A stretch of 16,565 nucleotides of DNA from JAWLFY01 sp964462125 (lineage in GTDB: Bacteria > Planctomycetota > Planctomycetia > Pirellulales > Pirellulaceae): contig CAYWXT010000117.1 in the NCBI GenBank assembly GCA_964462125.1, positions 1 through 16,565 on the forward strand, read 5' to 3'. This document shows positions 1-7,438 of the stretch, one piece after another; position 1 is the first letter of the stretch; each line of letters begins with the position of its first letter. The position numbers and the translations under genes were made by a program. The notes beneath the pieces are model-generated. The model did no database searches. It was given only the letters and a program-made list of their open reading frames with translations, and had not been told where the DNA came from.

Positions 1-101
1 TCTTCCAGCAACTCCTCCGACTTGTCGAACGTTTCTTCGCCACGTTCGGTGTCGCTCATCAATCTGCGAAACATCTGTTCGACGGTTGACTCTGTAAGCA
101 A
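1..101 (-). CDS. N-terminal fragment of an unrecognised protein (cut by the window edge)
   Basis: An open frame runs leftwards from a TTG codon at 101-99 to the window edge, giving 33 complete codons. It reads MLTESTVEQMFRRLMSDTER and continues with a Glu- and Lys-rich stretch ending in SEELLEE. An AAGGAG Shine-Dalgarno at 115-110 sits 8 bases before the TTG, and a promoter-like pair lies further upstream (137-164), so the start is well supported despite being non-ATG; the internal ATG (residue 9) has no comparable ribosome site. The visible part looks soluble, charged and helical, with no signal peptide. I do not recognise the family, and the rest of the protein is outside the window. It runs in the same direction as the acyl-AMP ligase fusion at 253-3870 and lies downstream of it, but has its own promoter candidate. 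Confidence 0.7.
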   Translation of the reverse strand, partial: MLTESTVEQMFRRLMSDTERGEETFDKSEELLE

Positions 102-109
102 CGCTGATT

Positions 110-115
110 CTCCTT
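110..115 (-). promoter_or_regulatory. Shine-Dalgarno site for the TTG-started gene at 101
   Basis: On the minus strand AAGGAG lies 8 bases upstream of the TTG at 101. It is the only strong ribosome site here and decides the non-ATG start. Confidence 0.65.
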
Positions 116-136
116 AAGGTGAGGTAAACAAAACCG

Positions 137-164
137 ATTCTAGAGCTCACGACCGACGCTGCAA
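137..164 (-). promoter_or_regulatory. Candidate sigma70-type promoter for the gene at 1-101
   Basis: Reading the minus strand, TTGCAG (164-159) is followed after 16 bases by TAGAAT (142-137). These match the -35 and -10 consensus at 4 of 6 and 5 of 6 positions. A transcript would begin near 130, giving a leader of about 30 bases that contains the AAGGAG site. The agreement of promoter, ribosome site and start codon supports a real gene. No transcript data are available, so this stays a prediction. Confidence 0.5.
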
Positions 165-252
165 GTGCTTTCTGTGGTCCCGGAGCCAAAGAAGCATCCT
201 CCCCGCCCTCGGTCGCTGGAGCTCAAAGTGGGGCTCATCCGGGGGTATTCCT

Positions 253-3200
253 TTAGCTGGTGGTGGCGACGGCGTCGAAGCGGAGTTCCGACAAATGGTT
301 GGCGGTCCGCTCCACCGCTTGGCGGATTTCGTCTTCGGTGTGTTCGGAGGTGATGAAGAATCGCAAACGGGCGGCGGATTCGTCGACAGCGGGATAGAGA
401 ATCGGTTGCACGTTGATTCGGTCTCCCTTGAGCCGGTTGGAGAGCCGCAGGGCAACCATGGAATTCCCGGTGATCACCGGGACCACGGGGGTGCCGCTAC
501 TGTCGCCGGTTTCCAGCCCTTCCCGACGGCACAGCGAGAGGAACAAATCACTCCGCCGCCTCAAGCGTTCCACCCGCTCCGGCTCCCGAGCCAGGACCTG
601 GATCGCGGCGATCGCGGCGGCCACCTGGGCGGGAGGCATCCCAACGCTGAACACGAATCCCGGTGCGGTGTAACGGAGGAACTCCACCAGCGCCCGTGAG
701 CCGGCGATGTAGCCCCCACAGGACGCCGCCGCTTTGCTGAGCGTTCCCATCCAGATATCGACGTCCCGGGCGTCCATATCGAAGTGCTCGGCGATTCCTC
801 GCCCCGTGCGTCCCATGGTGCCAAAACTGTGGGCCTCGTCGACCATCAGCAGCGCCCGGTGCCGTTTCTTCACCGCGACGAAGGCGGGCACGTCGGCAAA
901 GTCACCGTCCATGCTGTAGACACCTTCGATGACCACCAACACGCGTCGGTATTGGTGGCGAAGATCCGTCAACATGCGGTCGAGGGTTTCAAAGTCATTG
1001 TGGGGGAACGACCGACGCCGGGCCCCCGACAGCAGCGCTCCCTGAACAATGCTGTTGTGGGACAAGGCATCGTGCAAAATCAGGTCGCCGGTGCCGACCA
1101 GATGCCCGATGGTGGTCTCGTTGGTGGCGTGTCCCCCGACCAGCGTGACCGATGCATCGACGCCGACCCAACTGGCGATCAATCGCTCCAGTTCCCCGTG
1201 GATCGGTTTTTCCCCCGAAACCAACCGGCTGGCAGAGACACTTGTGCCGTACTGGCGGACGGCCTCCGCTGCCGCTTCGCTCACCTCGGGATGGCCGCTC
1301 AGGCCGAGGTAGTTGTAACTGGCGAAGCTGATCAGCTCTCGACCGCCGACGACGGTTTTGTCGTTGACGATCGATTCGTGAACGGTGAAGTAGGGGTTGG
1401 GGACCCCTGTCATCTTCATTTGTTGCATCGTCGCCTGCAGGCGGCGATATTCCGGGAACTGCTCGATCCGATCCTCCGGCTCGACCGGGGGCTGCGGTTC
1501 GATTTCCGCCAACAGGCCACCGGTGGCCTCCGTCCCGGAGGTGATGCCCGCCACCAGATTCTCCGCGCGAGCCGGCGCCCCCGGCGGCAGGTAGCGTTCG
1601 ATGGCAACGGCGGTCTGGCCCACCGTCTCGATCTCATCGAGCACTTGCTCGGGAAACCGGCCGCCGAAGGTCCGTTCCAGGTTCCGCGCGATCTCGAGTC
1701 GTTCCAGGCTATCGAGGCCCAGATCGAGGACGATATTGGTATCCAGCGACAACTCGGCCGCCCGTTCCCCGGCGACGTGGCGGATGTGGTGTTCGATCGC
1801 CGCGACGACCGCCGGGGCGGCATCAGCGCCGATCGCCGCTCGGTCGGCGCGCCCCGCCGCAGCTGCCCGCATCATCGGTTCGGCAGCGTTGGAGAGCATC
1901 CCCGCGCCCGACTCTTCCCAACGCACCCACTTGGCGATCACCTTCAGTTCCGCGTCGCGGACCGCATGCAGGCAGGCGTGACGCTGAATCTTGCCGCTGC
2001 TGGTCTTCGGTACCGAACTGTTGCGGACAAGGTAGACCGCGTCGGGCGGCAAATCATGCTCCTCGGTCACGGCCCGCCGGATCGCCTGCAGTTCCCGGTC
2101 CCAGTCGAGGTCGCGCCGGCGGATCGCCTCGGCGACGATCACGAGCTGTTCCCGGTCGTCGTGGTTCATCGCAAAGGCCGCGACCGCGCCCGCCTGGACC
2201 GTGTCGCTGGCATACTCCACCGTCGCCTCGATGTCCTGCGGGTAGCGATTGACACCCCGCACCACGATCATGTCCTTGATTCGACCCGAGATGTAGAGCT
2301 GGCCGTCGAATAGGAACCCGAGGTCACCGGTTCGCAAAAAGGGCCCGTCGCCGTCATCGGTCATGGCGTCGAAGGTTCGCCGGGACTCATCGCGACGCTG
2401 CCAGTAGCCTCGGCCCACCGAAGGGCTCTGGACCCAGATCTCCCCGATCACGTCGGCGGGAAGTTTTTCACACGTGTCGGGATCGACGATCTCCACTCGT
2501 TCCCCTTCGGTCGCCCGCCCGCAACCGACAAGGCACCGGGCCGTGTTTTGCTCCGCGGCGATCGGCCGCACCACTTTCTGATCAAGCCCCGGGCCGTCGA
2601 AATGGGTCAAAATCGGTCGCGGCGTCTTCGGGCCCCCGGTGACTAGCAAGGTCGTTTCCGCCATCCCATAGCAAGGTAGGTGCGAACGGTGCCGGAAGCC
2701 GTACGGTGCGAACCGTTCGGTAAATGCCTCCAGGGTGGAGTCCCGAATCGGCTCCGCCCCATTGAATGCGATTTCAAATGTGGAAAGATCGACCCCCTCG
2801 AGCTCATCCTCATGGATCTTGTCGACACACAGCTGGTACGCAAAGTTGGGGCCGCCACTGATGGTGACCTGGTATTTCGAAATTGCCTGCAACCAGCGGG
2901 CGGGGCGCTGCAGAAACGTCATCGGGCTCATCAGCACATTGGGCCGTCCCAAGAACATCGGCATCAGGATCCCGCCGACCAGCCCCATGTCGTGGTAGGT
3001 GGGCAGCCACGACAGTCCAATCGTCTCCGCCGACGGCTCAAAGGCTCGCCAAATGATTTCGCTGTTGGCGACCAGATTGGCGTGCGTCAGCATCACCCCC
3101 TTGGGCGAGCCGGTCGAACCGGATGTGTACTGCAGGACGCCGAGCGACTCCGGCCTCAAGTGGGGCGCCCGCCAATGGATCTTGTCCCGAATGGAGGGAT

Positions 3201-3870
3201 GATCGGTCCCGAGCAACTGAACCCCCGTCAGGTCTTCATGCCGATCCTCGCCGATCAACTGTTCGACCACGCTCCGCGTCGACAAGGCCCAACGAACATC
3301 GGCGTCGACGACGATCGAACGGATTCGCGACGCCTTGCGGTTCCGCCGGGGGGGGAATGCTGGGACAGCGATCGCCCCGGCCGCATGGCAGGCGAAGAAG
3401 CCGATGACAAACTCGAGGCCCGGGGGATAAAGCATCAGCACCCGGTCCCCGGGGCGGATCCCGCAACGCCCTTGCAGGTAGCCAGCGAGTCCGCGGACCT
3501 CGTTCCAGAGCTCGCCATAGCTCAGCCGCTGCTCAACCGATTCCGCATCGGAAAACAGGTACGCGGTTTGGTCACCACGTCGACTCGCCCAATGGTCCAA
3601 GATCGAGACGAAGTGATCCCGCGGAGGACATTCGGTGCCGAAAAAGTGTTGCAGGTCCACGGAGGAGGTCACCGCCACGGGGTCAAGGAATCGGGGAGGG
3701 GGCGAACACGACGATCTCCATTGCAGACCATCGACACGCCTTCCAGTAAACCCAATCGTTTCCGTTTCAAACAGCAGGGGAACGCCGGACCGAAGCCGTT
3801 TCGCCGGCGCAATCGGTCTCGCCCACCCTCTCTGGTGCCGCCGAGAAATTTCCTCCGGTCGCACCAGCAT
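253..3870 (-). CDS. Fatty-acyl-AMP ligase / acyl carrier protein / alpha-oxoamine synthase fusion
   Basis: This 1205-residue cytoplasmic protein has three parts. Residues about 80-650 are an adenylating acyl-AMP ligase: P-loop YTSGSTGSPKG at 248-258, TGDLG at 514-518, the fatty-acyl-AMP-ligase-like VNRYPQDIE near 540-548, and the C-terminal Lys in SSGK (K627). Residues about 685-765 are a carrier domain with phosphopantetheine site DLGLDSLE (Ser721). Residues about 805-1195 are an alpha-oxoamine synthase of the AONS/serine palmitoyltransferase fold, with DEAHSFG (Asp1011, His1013) and the PLP Lys in GTLSKAAASCGG (K1046). The family logic is acyl-AMP formation, loading onto the carrier, then decarboxylative condensation with an amino acid to an alpha-aminoketone; substrate and product are inferred, not visible. 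The carrier-plus-synthase half resembles PigH of prodigiosin synthesis. The start is uncertain: AGGGAG abuts the ATG at 3870 but lies 6 bases before a GTG at 3864, and the conserved domain begins only near residue 75, after possible GTG starts at 3678, 3672 and 3660. Confidence 0.88.
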   Translation of the reverse strand: MLVRPEEISRRHQRGWARPIAPAKRLRSGVPLLFETETIGFTGRRVDGLQWRSSCSPPPRFLDPVAVTSSVDLQHFFGTECPPRDHFVSILDHWASRRGDQTAYLFSDAESVEQRLSYGELWNEVRGLAGYLQGRCGIRPGDRVLMLYPPGLEFVIGFFACHAAGAIAVPAFPPRRNRKASRIRSIVVDADVRWALSTRSVVEQLIGEDRHEDLTGVQLLGTDHPSIRDKIHWRAPHLRPESLGVLQYTSGSTGSPKGVMLTHANLVANSEIIWRAFEPSAETIGLSWLPTYHDMGLVGGILMPMFLGRPNVLMSPMTFLQRPARWLQAISKYQVTISGGPNFAYQLCVDKIHEDELEGVDLSTFEIAFNGAEPIRDSTLEAFTERFAPYGFRHRSHLPCYGMAETTLLVTGGPKTPRPILTHFDGPGLDQKVVRPIAAEQNTARCLVGCGRATEGERVEIVDPDTCEKLPADVIGEIWVQSPSVGRGYWQRRDESRRTFDAMTDDGDGPFLRTGDLGFLFDGQLYISGRIKDMIVVRGVNRYPQDIEATVEYASDTVQAGAVAAFAMNHDDREQLVIVAEAIRRRDLDWDRELQAIRRAVTEEHDLPPDAVYLVRNSSVPKTSSGKIQRHACLHAVRDAELKVIAKWVRWEESGAGMLSNAAEPMMRAAAAGRADRAAIGADAAPAVVAAIEHHIRHVAGERAAELSLDTNIVLDLGLDSLERLEIARNLERTFGGRFPEQVLDEIETVGQTAVAIERYLPPGAPARAENLVAGITSGTEATGGLLAEIEPQPPVEPEDRIEQFPEYRRLQATMQQMKMTGVPNPYFTVHESIVNDKTVVGGRELISFASYNYLGLSGHPEVSEAAAEAVRQYGTSVSASRLVSGEKPIHGELERLIASWVGVDASVTLVGGHATNETTIGHLVGTGDLILHDALSHNSIVQGALLSGARRRSFPHNDFETLDRMLTDLRHQYRRVLVVIEGVYSMDGDFADVPAFVAVKKRHRALLMVDEAHSFGTMGRTGRGIAEHFDMDARDVDIWMGTLSKAAASCGGYIAGSRALVEFLRYTAPGFVFSVGMPPAQVAAAIAAIQVLAREPERVERLRRRSDLFLSLCRREGLETGDSSGTPVVPVITGNSMVALRLSNRLKGDRINVQPILYPAVDESAARLRFFITSEHTEDEIRQAVERTANHLSELRFDAVATTS

Positions 3871-4075
3871 CTCCCTAAGATAACCAAAACGTCCTCCCTT
3901 CGGATCCCGTTGCCCCCTCCCCAGCGACTGGGATCGCTGCCCGACCGCCGCTCAGGATTCACCGTGGCCGAGGGGGAGCTGCCGACCGAGTCGACACCGC
4001 CGATCCGGTTCAACAACACGCTGGAAACGGCGATTGAAAGTCGAGACAATCGGGTGCTGCCCTAGGAGCGGCCGG

Positions 4076-5566
4076 TCACTCGGCCCACTCGGGTGTGCCG
4101 AACCAATCATGCATCTCTTGCTCGAAAGCCGGAATCGTCCCTGGTGGCTCCGGCAGGTGGCCGCGATCGCCCGTCTCGATCATCCATGTGTCCAACGCCG
4201 CACGCATCCGAATCAGGGCGTCCCGATGCTCGCCCTGTTGAGACGACGCAAGATTGTCGATTTCGTACGGATCGGCTTCGGTGTCGAACAGCATCTCCTC
4301 GGGAAACGGCTCCATCAGTTCAGCCGGGGGACCTTCCAGCTCGCCGGCCGCGTCTAACTCCCGCATTAACGGCTTGATCGGGAAGCACTTTTCCTTGTAC
4401 CGATTCAAGGTCGGAAAGCCCGCCCCGGGGGTGAAGTTGCGGATGTAGTGATAGCGTTTGCCGCGAACGCTTCGCTGCCGCACCGCCGTCTCGTCAATGC
4501 GGTCCCGAGCGCTGAACGCGTAAGTCCGCTCGGGGGCGTCGGGGTCACCAAGAAAGATGCGGCTCTGTGTCGACATCGGCAACTCGATTCCGGCGAACGC
4601 CAGCGTCGTTGCGGTCAGGTCGATCAGGCTGACCACACGATCCTTCACCTCCCCGCCACGAAATCCCTCCGGCGGCGGAAAGTTCTTGGGCCAGGCGACG
4701 ATCAGCGGGACGTGCAGGCCGCTGTCAAAGCACCAGTGAATCCCCCGCGGCTCGAGCCTGCCATTGTCGGCAAAGAAGATGACCACGGTATTGTCAAACG
4801 TCCCGTCCCGCTCGAGCGCTTCGAGAATCCATCCGATCCGAACATCGGTGCCGGAGACGGAATTCAGGTACCGCGCCCACTCCTGGCGTACGACCGGGTG
4901 ATCGGGATAGTAGGGAGGCGGGTCGACGTTCCGTTCGTTCGCGATCTGCGGATGCCACTCCTCGCCGACCCACGGCACTCGCTCTTTCTCCGCGCTCTTG
5001 CGGTCGTAAATGTCGTACTCCGCCTCCGGCATGTTGATCTGGGCAAAGAACGGTTGTTGCGACTTCAACTCCGCCCAATCCTCGGTCGTGTACAGCTCCC
5101 CCTCGTTGACGAAGTTCAAATCGAGCTTCCCGGTCCCGACGACACGATCGCCGATGGTCGTGATGTTCGCGGTGCTGTACCCGGCGTCGGCGAGCCGGTG
5201 GGTGATCGGTCGGACCCCGTCAGGGAGCCGGTAATCGTCATCGCGATGCGACCGCATGTGGTGCATATCGGTCGTTGTCGCGTACATGCCGGTCATGAAA
5301 CAGGAGCGGCTGGGGGCGCAGACGGGCGAGGTCGCGTACGCGTTGGTGAAGCGGACGCCGCGGACAGCGAGCCGGTCGACGTTCGTTGTCTCGACGTTCT
5401 TAGCCCCATAGCAACCGAAGTCGAGGTCAAAGTTCTCGCCCACGATCCACAAAATGTTCGGACGTCTGTTTTCCGTCTCTTCCGCCGCTGCGGCGGTTGA
5501 TCCTCCGACAAGACGGATGACGATCAATGCGATCACGAGGGAAGGAAACAGGGGAATAGCTCTCAT
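4076..5566 (-). CDS. Exported sulfatase, N-sulfoglucosamine sulfohydrolase-like, with altered active site
   Basis: A 496-residue type I sulfatase. An N-terminal signal peptide (hydrophobic residues about 4-28, ending in AAAAEE) points to export. The formylglycine motif is CAPSRSCFMTG at Cys83, so maturation by formylglycine-generating enzyme is expected. HHMRS (from residue 103) and the FDSGLHVPLIVAWP block (from 281) resemble the SGSH-like group of planctomycete sulfatases. Several positions are odd: the usual acidic metal pair near the N-terminus reads Glu44-Asn45, the region that normally carries a catalytic His (about 178-190, INMPEAEYDIYD) has none, and the Lys expected before the FDSG block is Ile277. 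The Asp268-Asn269 pair is present. It may act on an unusual substrate or be weakly active. I chose ATG 5566; the codon just before it is GTG and also in frame. It is divergent from the sulfatase at 5850, and the two probably share a regulatory region. Confidence 0.88.
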   Translation of the reverse strand: MRAIPLFPSLVIALIVIRLVGGSTAAAAEETENRRPNILWIVGENFDLDFGCYGAKNVETTNVDRLAVRGVRFTNAYATSPVCAPSRSCFMTGMYATTTDMHHMRSHRDDDYRLPDGVRPITHRLADAGYSTANITTIGDRVVGTGKLDLNFVNEGELYTTEDWAELKSQQPFFAQINMPEAEYDIYDRKSAEKERVPWVGEEWHPQIANERNVDPPPYYPDHPVVRQEWARYLNSVSGTDVRIGWILEALERDGTFDNTVVIFFADNGRLEPRGIHWCFDSGLHVPLIVAWPKNFPPPEGFRGGEVKDRVVSLIDLTATTLAFAGIELPMSTQSRIFLGDPDAPERTYAFSARDRIDETAVRQRSVRGKRYHYIRNFTPGAGFPTLNRYKEKCFPIKPLMRELDAAGELEGPPAELMEPFPEEMLFDTEADPYEIDNLASSQQGEHRDALIRMRAALDTWMIETGDRGHLPEPPGTIPAFEQEMHDWFGTPEWAE

Positions 5567-5720
5567 CACTCGACCTGGGCGTTCGTTCGTGGGGGGTAAC
5601 TCCTCGATGCTCCGTCATTCTAAACACCTCGCGGCGAGCCGTTGTGCAAAGTGAGGTCCCTCCTGTGACTTCGATTCTCGTGGTGCCGCCTTCACGGTTG
5701 CCCCCTGACCGCCGGAACTC

Positions 5721-5759
5721 GATTACGATTACGATAACGAGCACGAGCACGAGCATGAC
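5721..5759. repeat. Six-base tandem repeat in the divergent sulfatase intergenic region
   Basis: Six consecutive hexamers share the pattern GA-N-N-A-Y: two GATTAC, one GATAAC, two GAGCAC and one GAGCAT, followed by GAC. The array lies in the 283-base gap between the divergent sulfatases, 90 bases before the ATG at 5850. The plus-strand frame through it is closed by stops on both sides (TGA at 5706-5708 and TAG at 5763-5765), so it is not part of a plus-strand gene. It may be slippage-prone, or may bind a regulator; neither is shown. Confidence 0.75.
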
Positions 5760-5849
5760 GGGTAGCCGACGAGCAACACAGGTCACAGTCGCTAACGGCA
5801 ACTCGACCGGAAGCCATTCGCCAACGCCAAGATCCCCAGGAGATACCCC

Positions 5850-7400
5850 ATGAAATTTTTTTTCGTGATTGTTTCCCTTGCACTGCTGACCCTTGCGGGG
5901 CCTGCCCATCGCGGTGCCGCAGCGGAACTCCCCTCGGTCTCCCAACGCGATGGCGTCCAGCCGCGGAACGTGGTCTTCATTCTGACCGACGATCACCGCT
6001 ACGACGCGATGAGCTTTGCCGGCCATCCGTTTCTCGAAACGCCGCATCTCGATTCGATGGCCAAACAGGGGGCGCACGTCAAGAATGCGTTCGTCACCAC
6101 GTCGCTCTGCTCCCCCAGCCGGGCCTCGATCCTGACCGGACTCTACACCCACCGGCACCGCGTGATCGACAACAATCGGCTGGTTCCCGATGGAACGATT
6201 TTCTTCCCCCAGTATCTGCAGCGTGCCGGCTACAAGACCGGCTTTATCGGGAAGTGGCACATGGGGGGATCTCATGACGACCCGCGCCCCGGCTTTGACC
6301 ACTGGATCAGCTTTCGTGGTCAAGGGCGGTACCTGCCCCCCAACGACCGCTATACCCTCAACGTCAATGGCGAGCGGGTGCGGCAAAAGGGTTACATCAC
6401 CGACGAACTGACCGATTACGCCATCGACTGGTTGGAGCAGCAGGACGGGGAGCAGCCGTTCTTCCTGTACCTGTCCCACAAAGCGGTGCACGCCAACTTC
6501 ACCCCGGCCGAACGCCACCAGGGACGCTACGCCGATGCCGATCTCAGTTTCTTGCCCCGGGGAAACGAGGTCACCGCGGAGAACAACGCGCCCCGCTGGG
6601 TCCGCGACCAACGCAACAGTTGGCATGGGATCGATTTCTCCTACCACAGCGACGCCGGCCTGGACTATCTCTACCGGCGCTATTGCGAGTCGGTACTGGC
6701 GGTCGACGACAGTGTCGGACGGGTGCTCGACCAACTGAAGAAGATGGGAGTCCACGATGATACGCTGGTGATCTACATGGGCGACAATGGCTTCATGTGG
6801 GGCGAGCACGGCTTGATCGACAAGCGGGTCTCCTACGAGACATCGATCCGCGTCCCGATGATGATGCAGTGCCCCAATCTGTTCGACGGGGACAACGTGA
6901 TCGAACAGGTGGTCGGCAACATCGATGTCGGACCGACGATCCTTCACGCCGCCGGACTCGGCACCCCGGACTACATGGATGGACGCAGCTTTCTGGACCT
7001 GCCCAATCAACCCGATCAAGATTGGCGCGATTATTTCCTGTACGTCTACTACTGGGAAAAGAACTTCCCCCAGACGCCGACGCAGTTCGCCCTGCGTGGT
7101 GATCGCTACAAATACATCACCTATTACGGACTCTGGGACACCGACGAACTTTATGATTTACAGGCGGATCCCAAGGAAACGAAGAACCTGATCCATGACT
7201 CGGAACATGCCTCGGTGGCCCAGGAAATGGAGAACCAGCTGTACGCGATCCTTGGCGAAACCGACGGGATGGATCTGCCAATGAACCAGCCGAGCGGCCG
7301 TTCGCAGAACAAACGCTGGGCAGAGAAGGGGGGCGAGGAAGCGGCTGACTTTCCCAAGGCCTTGGTGGTCGAAGAGCCGATCAACCGGCAAGCCAAATAA
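5850..7400 (+). CDS. Exported sulfatase with canonical active site (S1_11-like)
   Basis: A 516-residue type I sulfatase with an N-terminal signal peptide (hydrophobic core about residues 3-17, likely cleavage near AHRGAAA). The full set of expected residues is visible: metal-binding Asp47-Asp48 in LTDDHR, formylglycine Cys87 and Arg91 in CSPSRASILTG, Lys135 and His137 in GKWHMG, His214 in KAVHANF, Asp312-Asn313 in MGDNG, and Lys325 in IDKR. The GEHGLIDKRVSYE block resembles the N-acetylglucosamine-6-sulfatase-like group, so a sulfated polysaccharide or glycan is the likely substrate, but the exact linkage cannot be read. The ATG at 5850 follows AGGAG by 7 bases, a good ribosome site. It is divergent from the sulfatase at 4076-5566 and ends 38 bases from the end of the convergent gene at 7439. 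The C-terminal 50 residues are hydrophilic and poorly conserved in appearance. Confidence 0.95.
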   Translation: MKFFFVIVSLALLTLAGPAHRGAAAELPSVSQRDGVQPRNVVFILTDDHRYDAMSFAGHPFLETPHLDSMAKQGAHVKNAFVTTSLCSPSRASILTGLYTHRHRVIDNNRLVPDGTIFFPQYLQRAGYKTGFIGKWHMGGSHDDPRPGFDHWISFRGQGRYLPPNDRYTLNVNGERVRQKGYITDELTDYAIDWLEQQDGEQPFFLYLSHKAVHANFTPAERHQGRYADADLSFLPRGNEVTAENNAPRWVRDQRNSWHGIDFSYHSDAGLDYLYRRYCESVLAVDDSVGRVLDQLKKMGVHDDTLVIYMGDNGFMWGEHGLIDKRVSYETSIRVPMMMQCPNLFDGDNVIEQVVGNIDVGPTILHAAGLGTPDYMDGRSFLDLPNQPDQDWRDYFLYVYYWEKNFPQTPTQFALRGDRYKYITYYGLWDTDELYDLQADPKETKNLIHDSEHASVAQEMENQLYAILGETDGMDLPMNQPSGRSQNKRWAEKGGEEAADFPKALVVEEPINRQAK

Positions 7401-7438
7401 CGGGAAAGCACCCTGCATTGCCACCGGGACTGGTCCGC

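Noticed and set aside
784..2313. Long plus-strand open frame (509 codons) opposite the acyl-AMP ligase fusion
   Set aside because: It is antisense to a gene with clear catalytic motifs, and its translation is rich in Arg, Pro and His with no recognisable domain. Long antisense frames are common at this G+C content.
2680..4065. Plus-strand open frame of 461 codons whose last 35 codons run past the fusion gene into the intergenic gap
   Set aside because: Most of it is antisense to the ligase domain. The tail reads smoothly but has no family signature and no start signal of its own.
5617..5649. TAGAAT (5622-5617) with TTGCAC (5649-5644) upstream of the minus-strand sulfatase
   Set aside because: The -10 is good, but the spacing is 21 bases, too long for a standard promoter, so it was not called.
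5427..7019. Minus-strand open frame of 530 codons across the divergent promoter region and the second sulfatase
   Set aside because: It overlaps both sulfatases antisense. The low-complexity Val/Ile/Leu run in it is the hexamer repeat read on the other strand.
7401..7438. Possible bidirectional terminator between the convergent sulfatase and cytochrome genes
   Set aside because: No stem of useful length and no T-run in these 38 bases.
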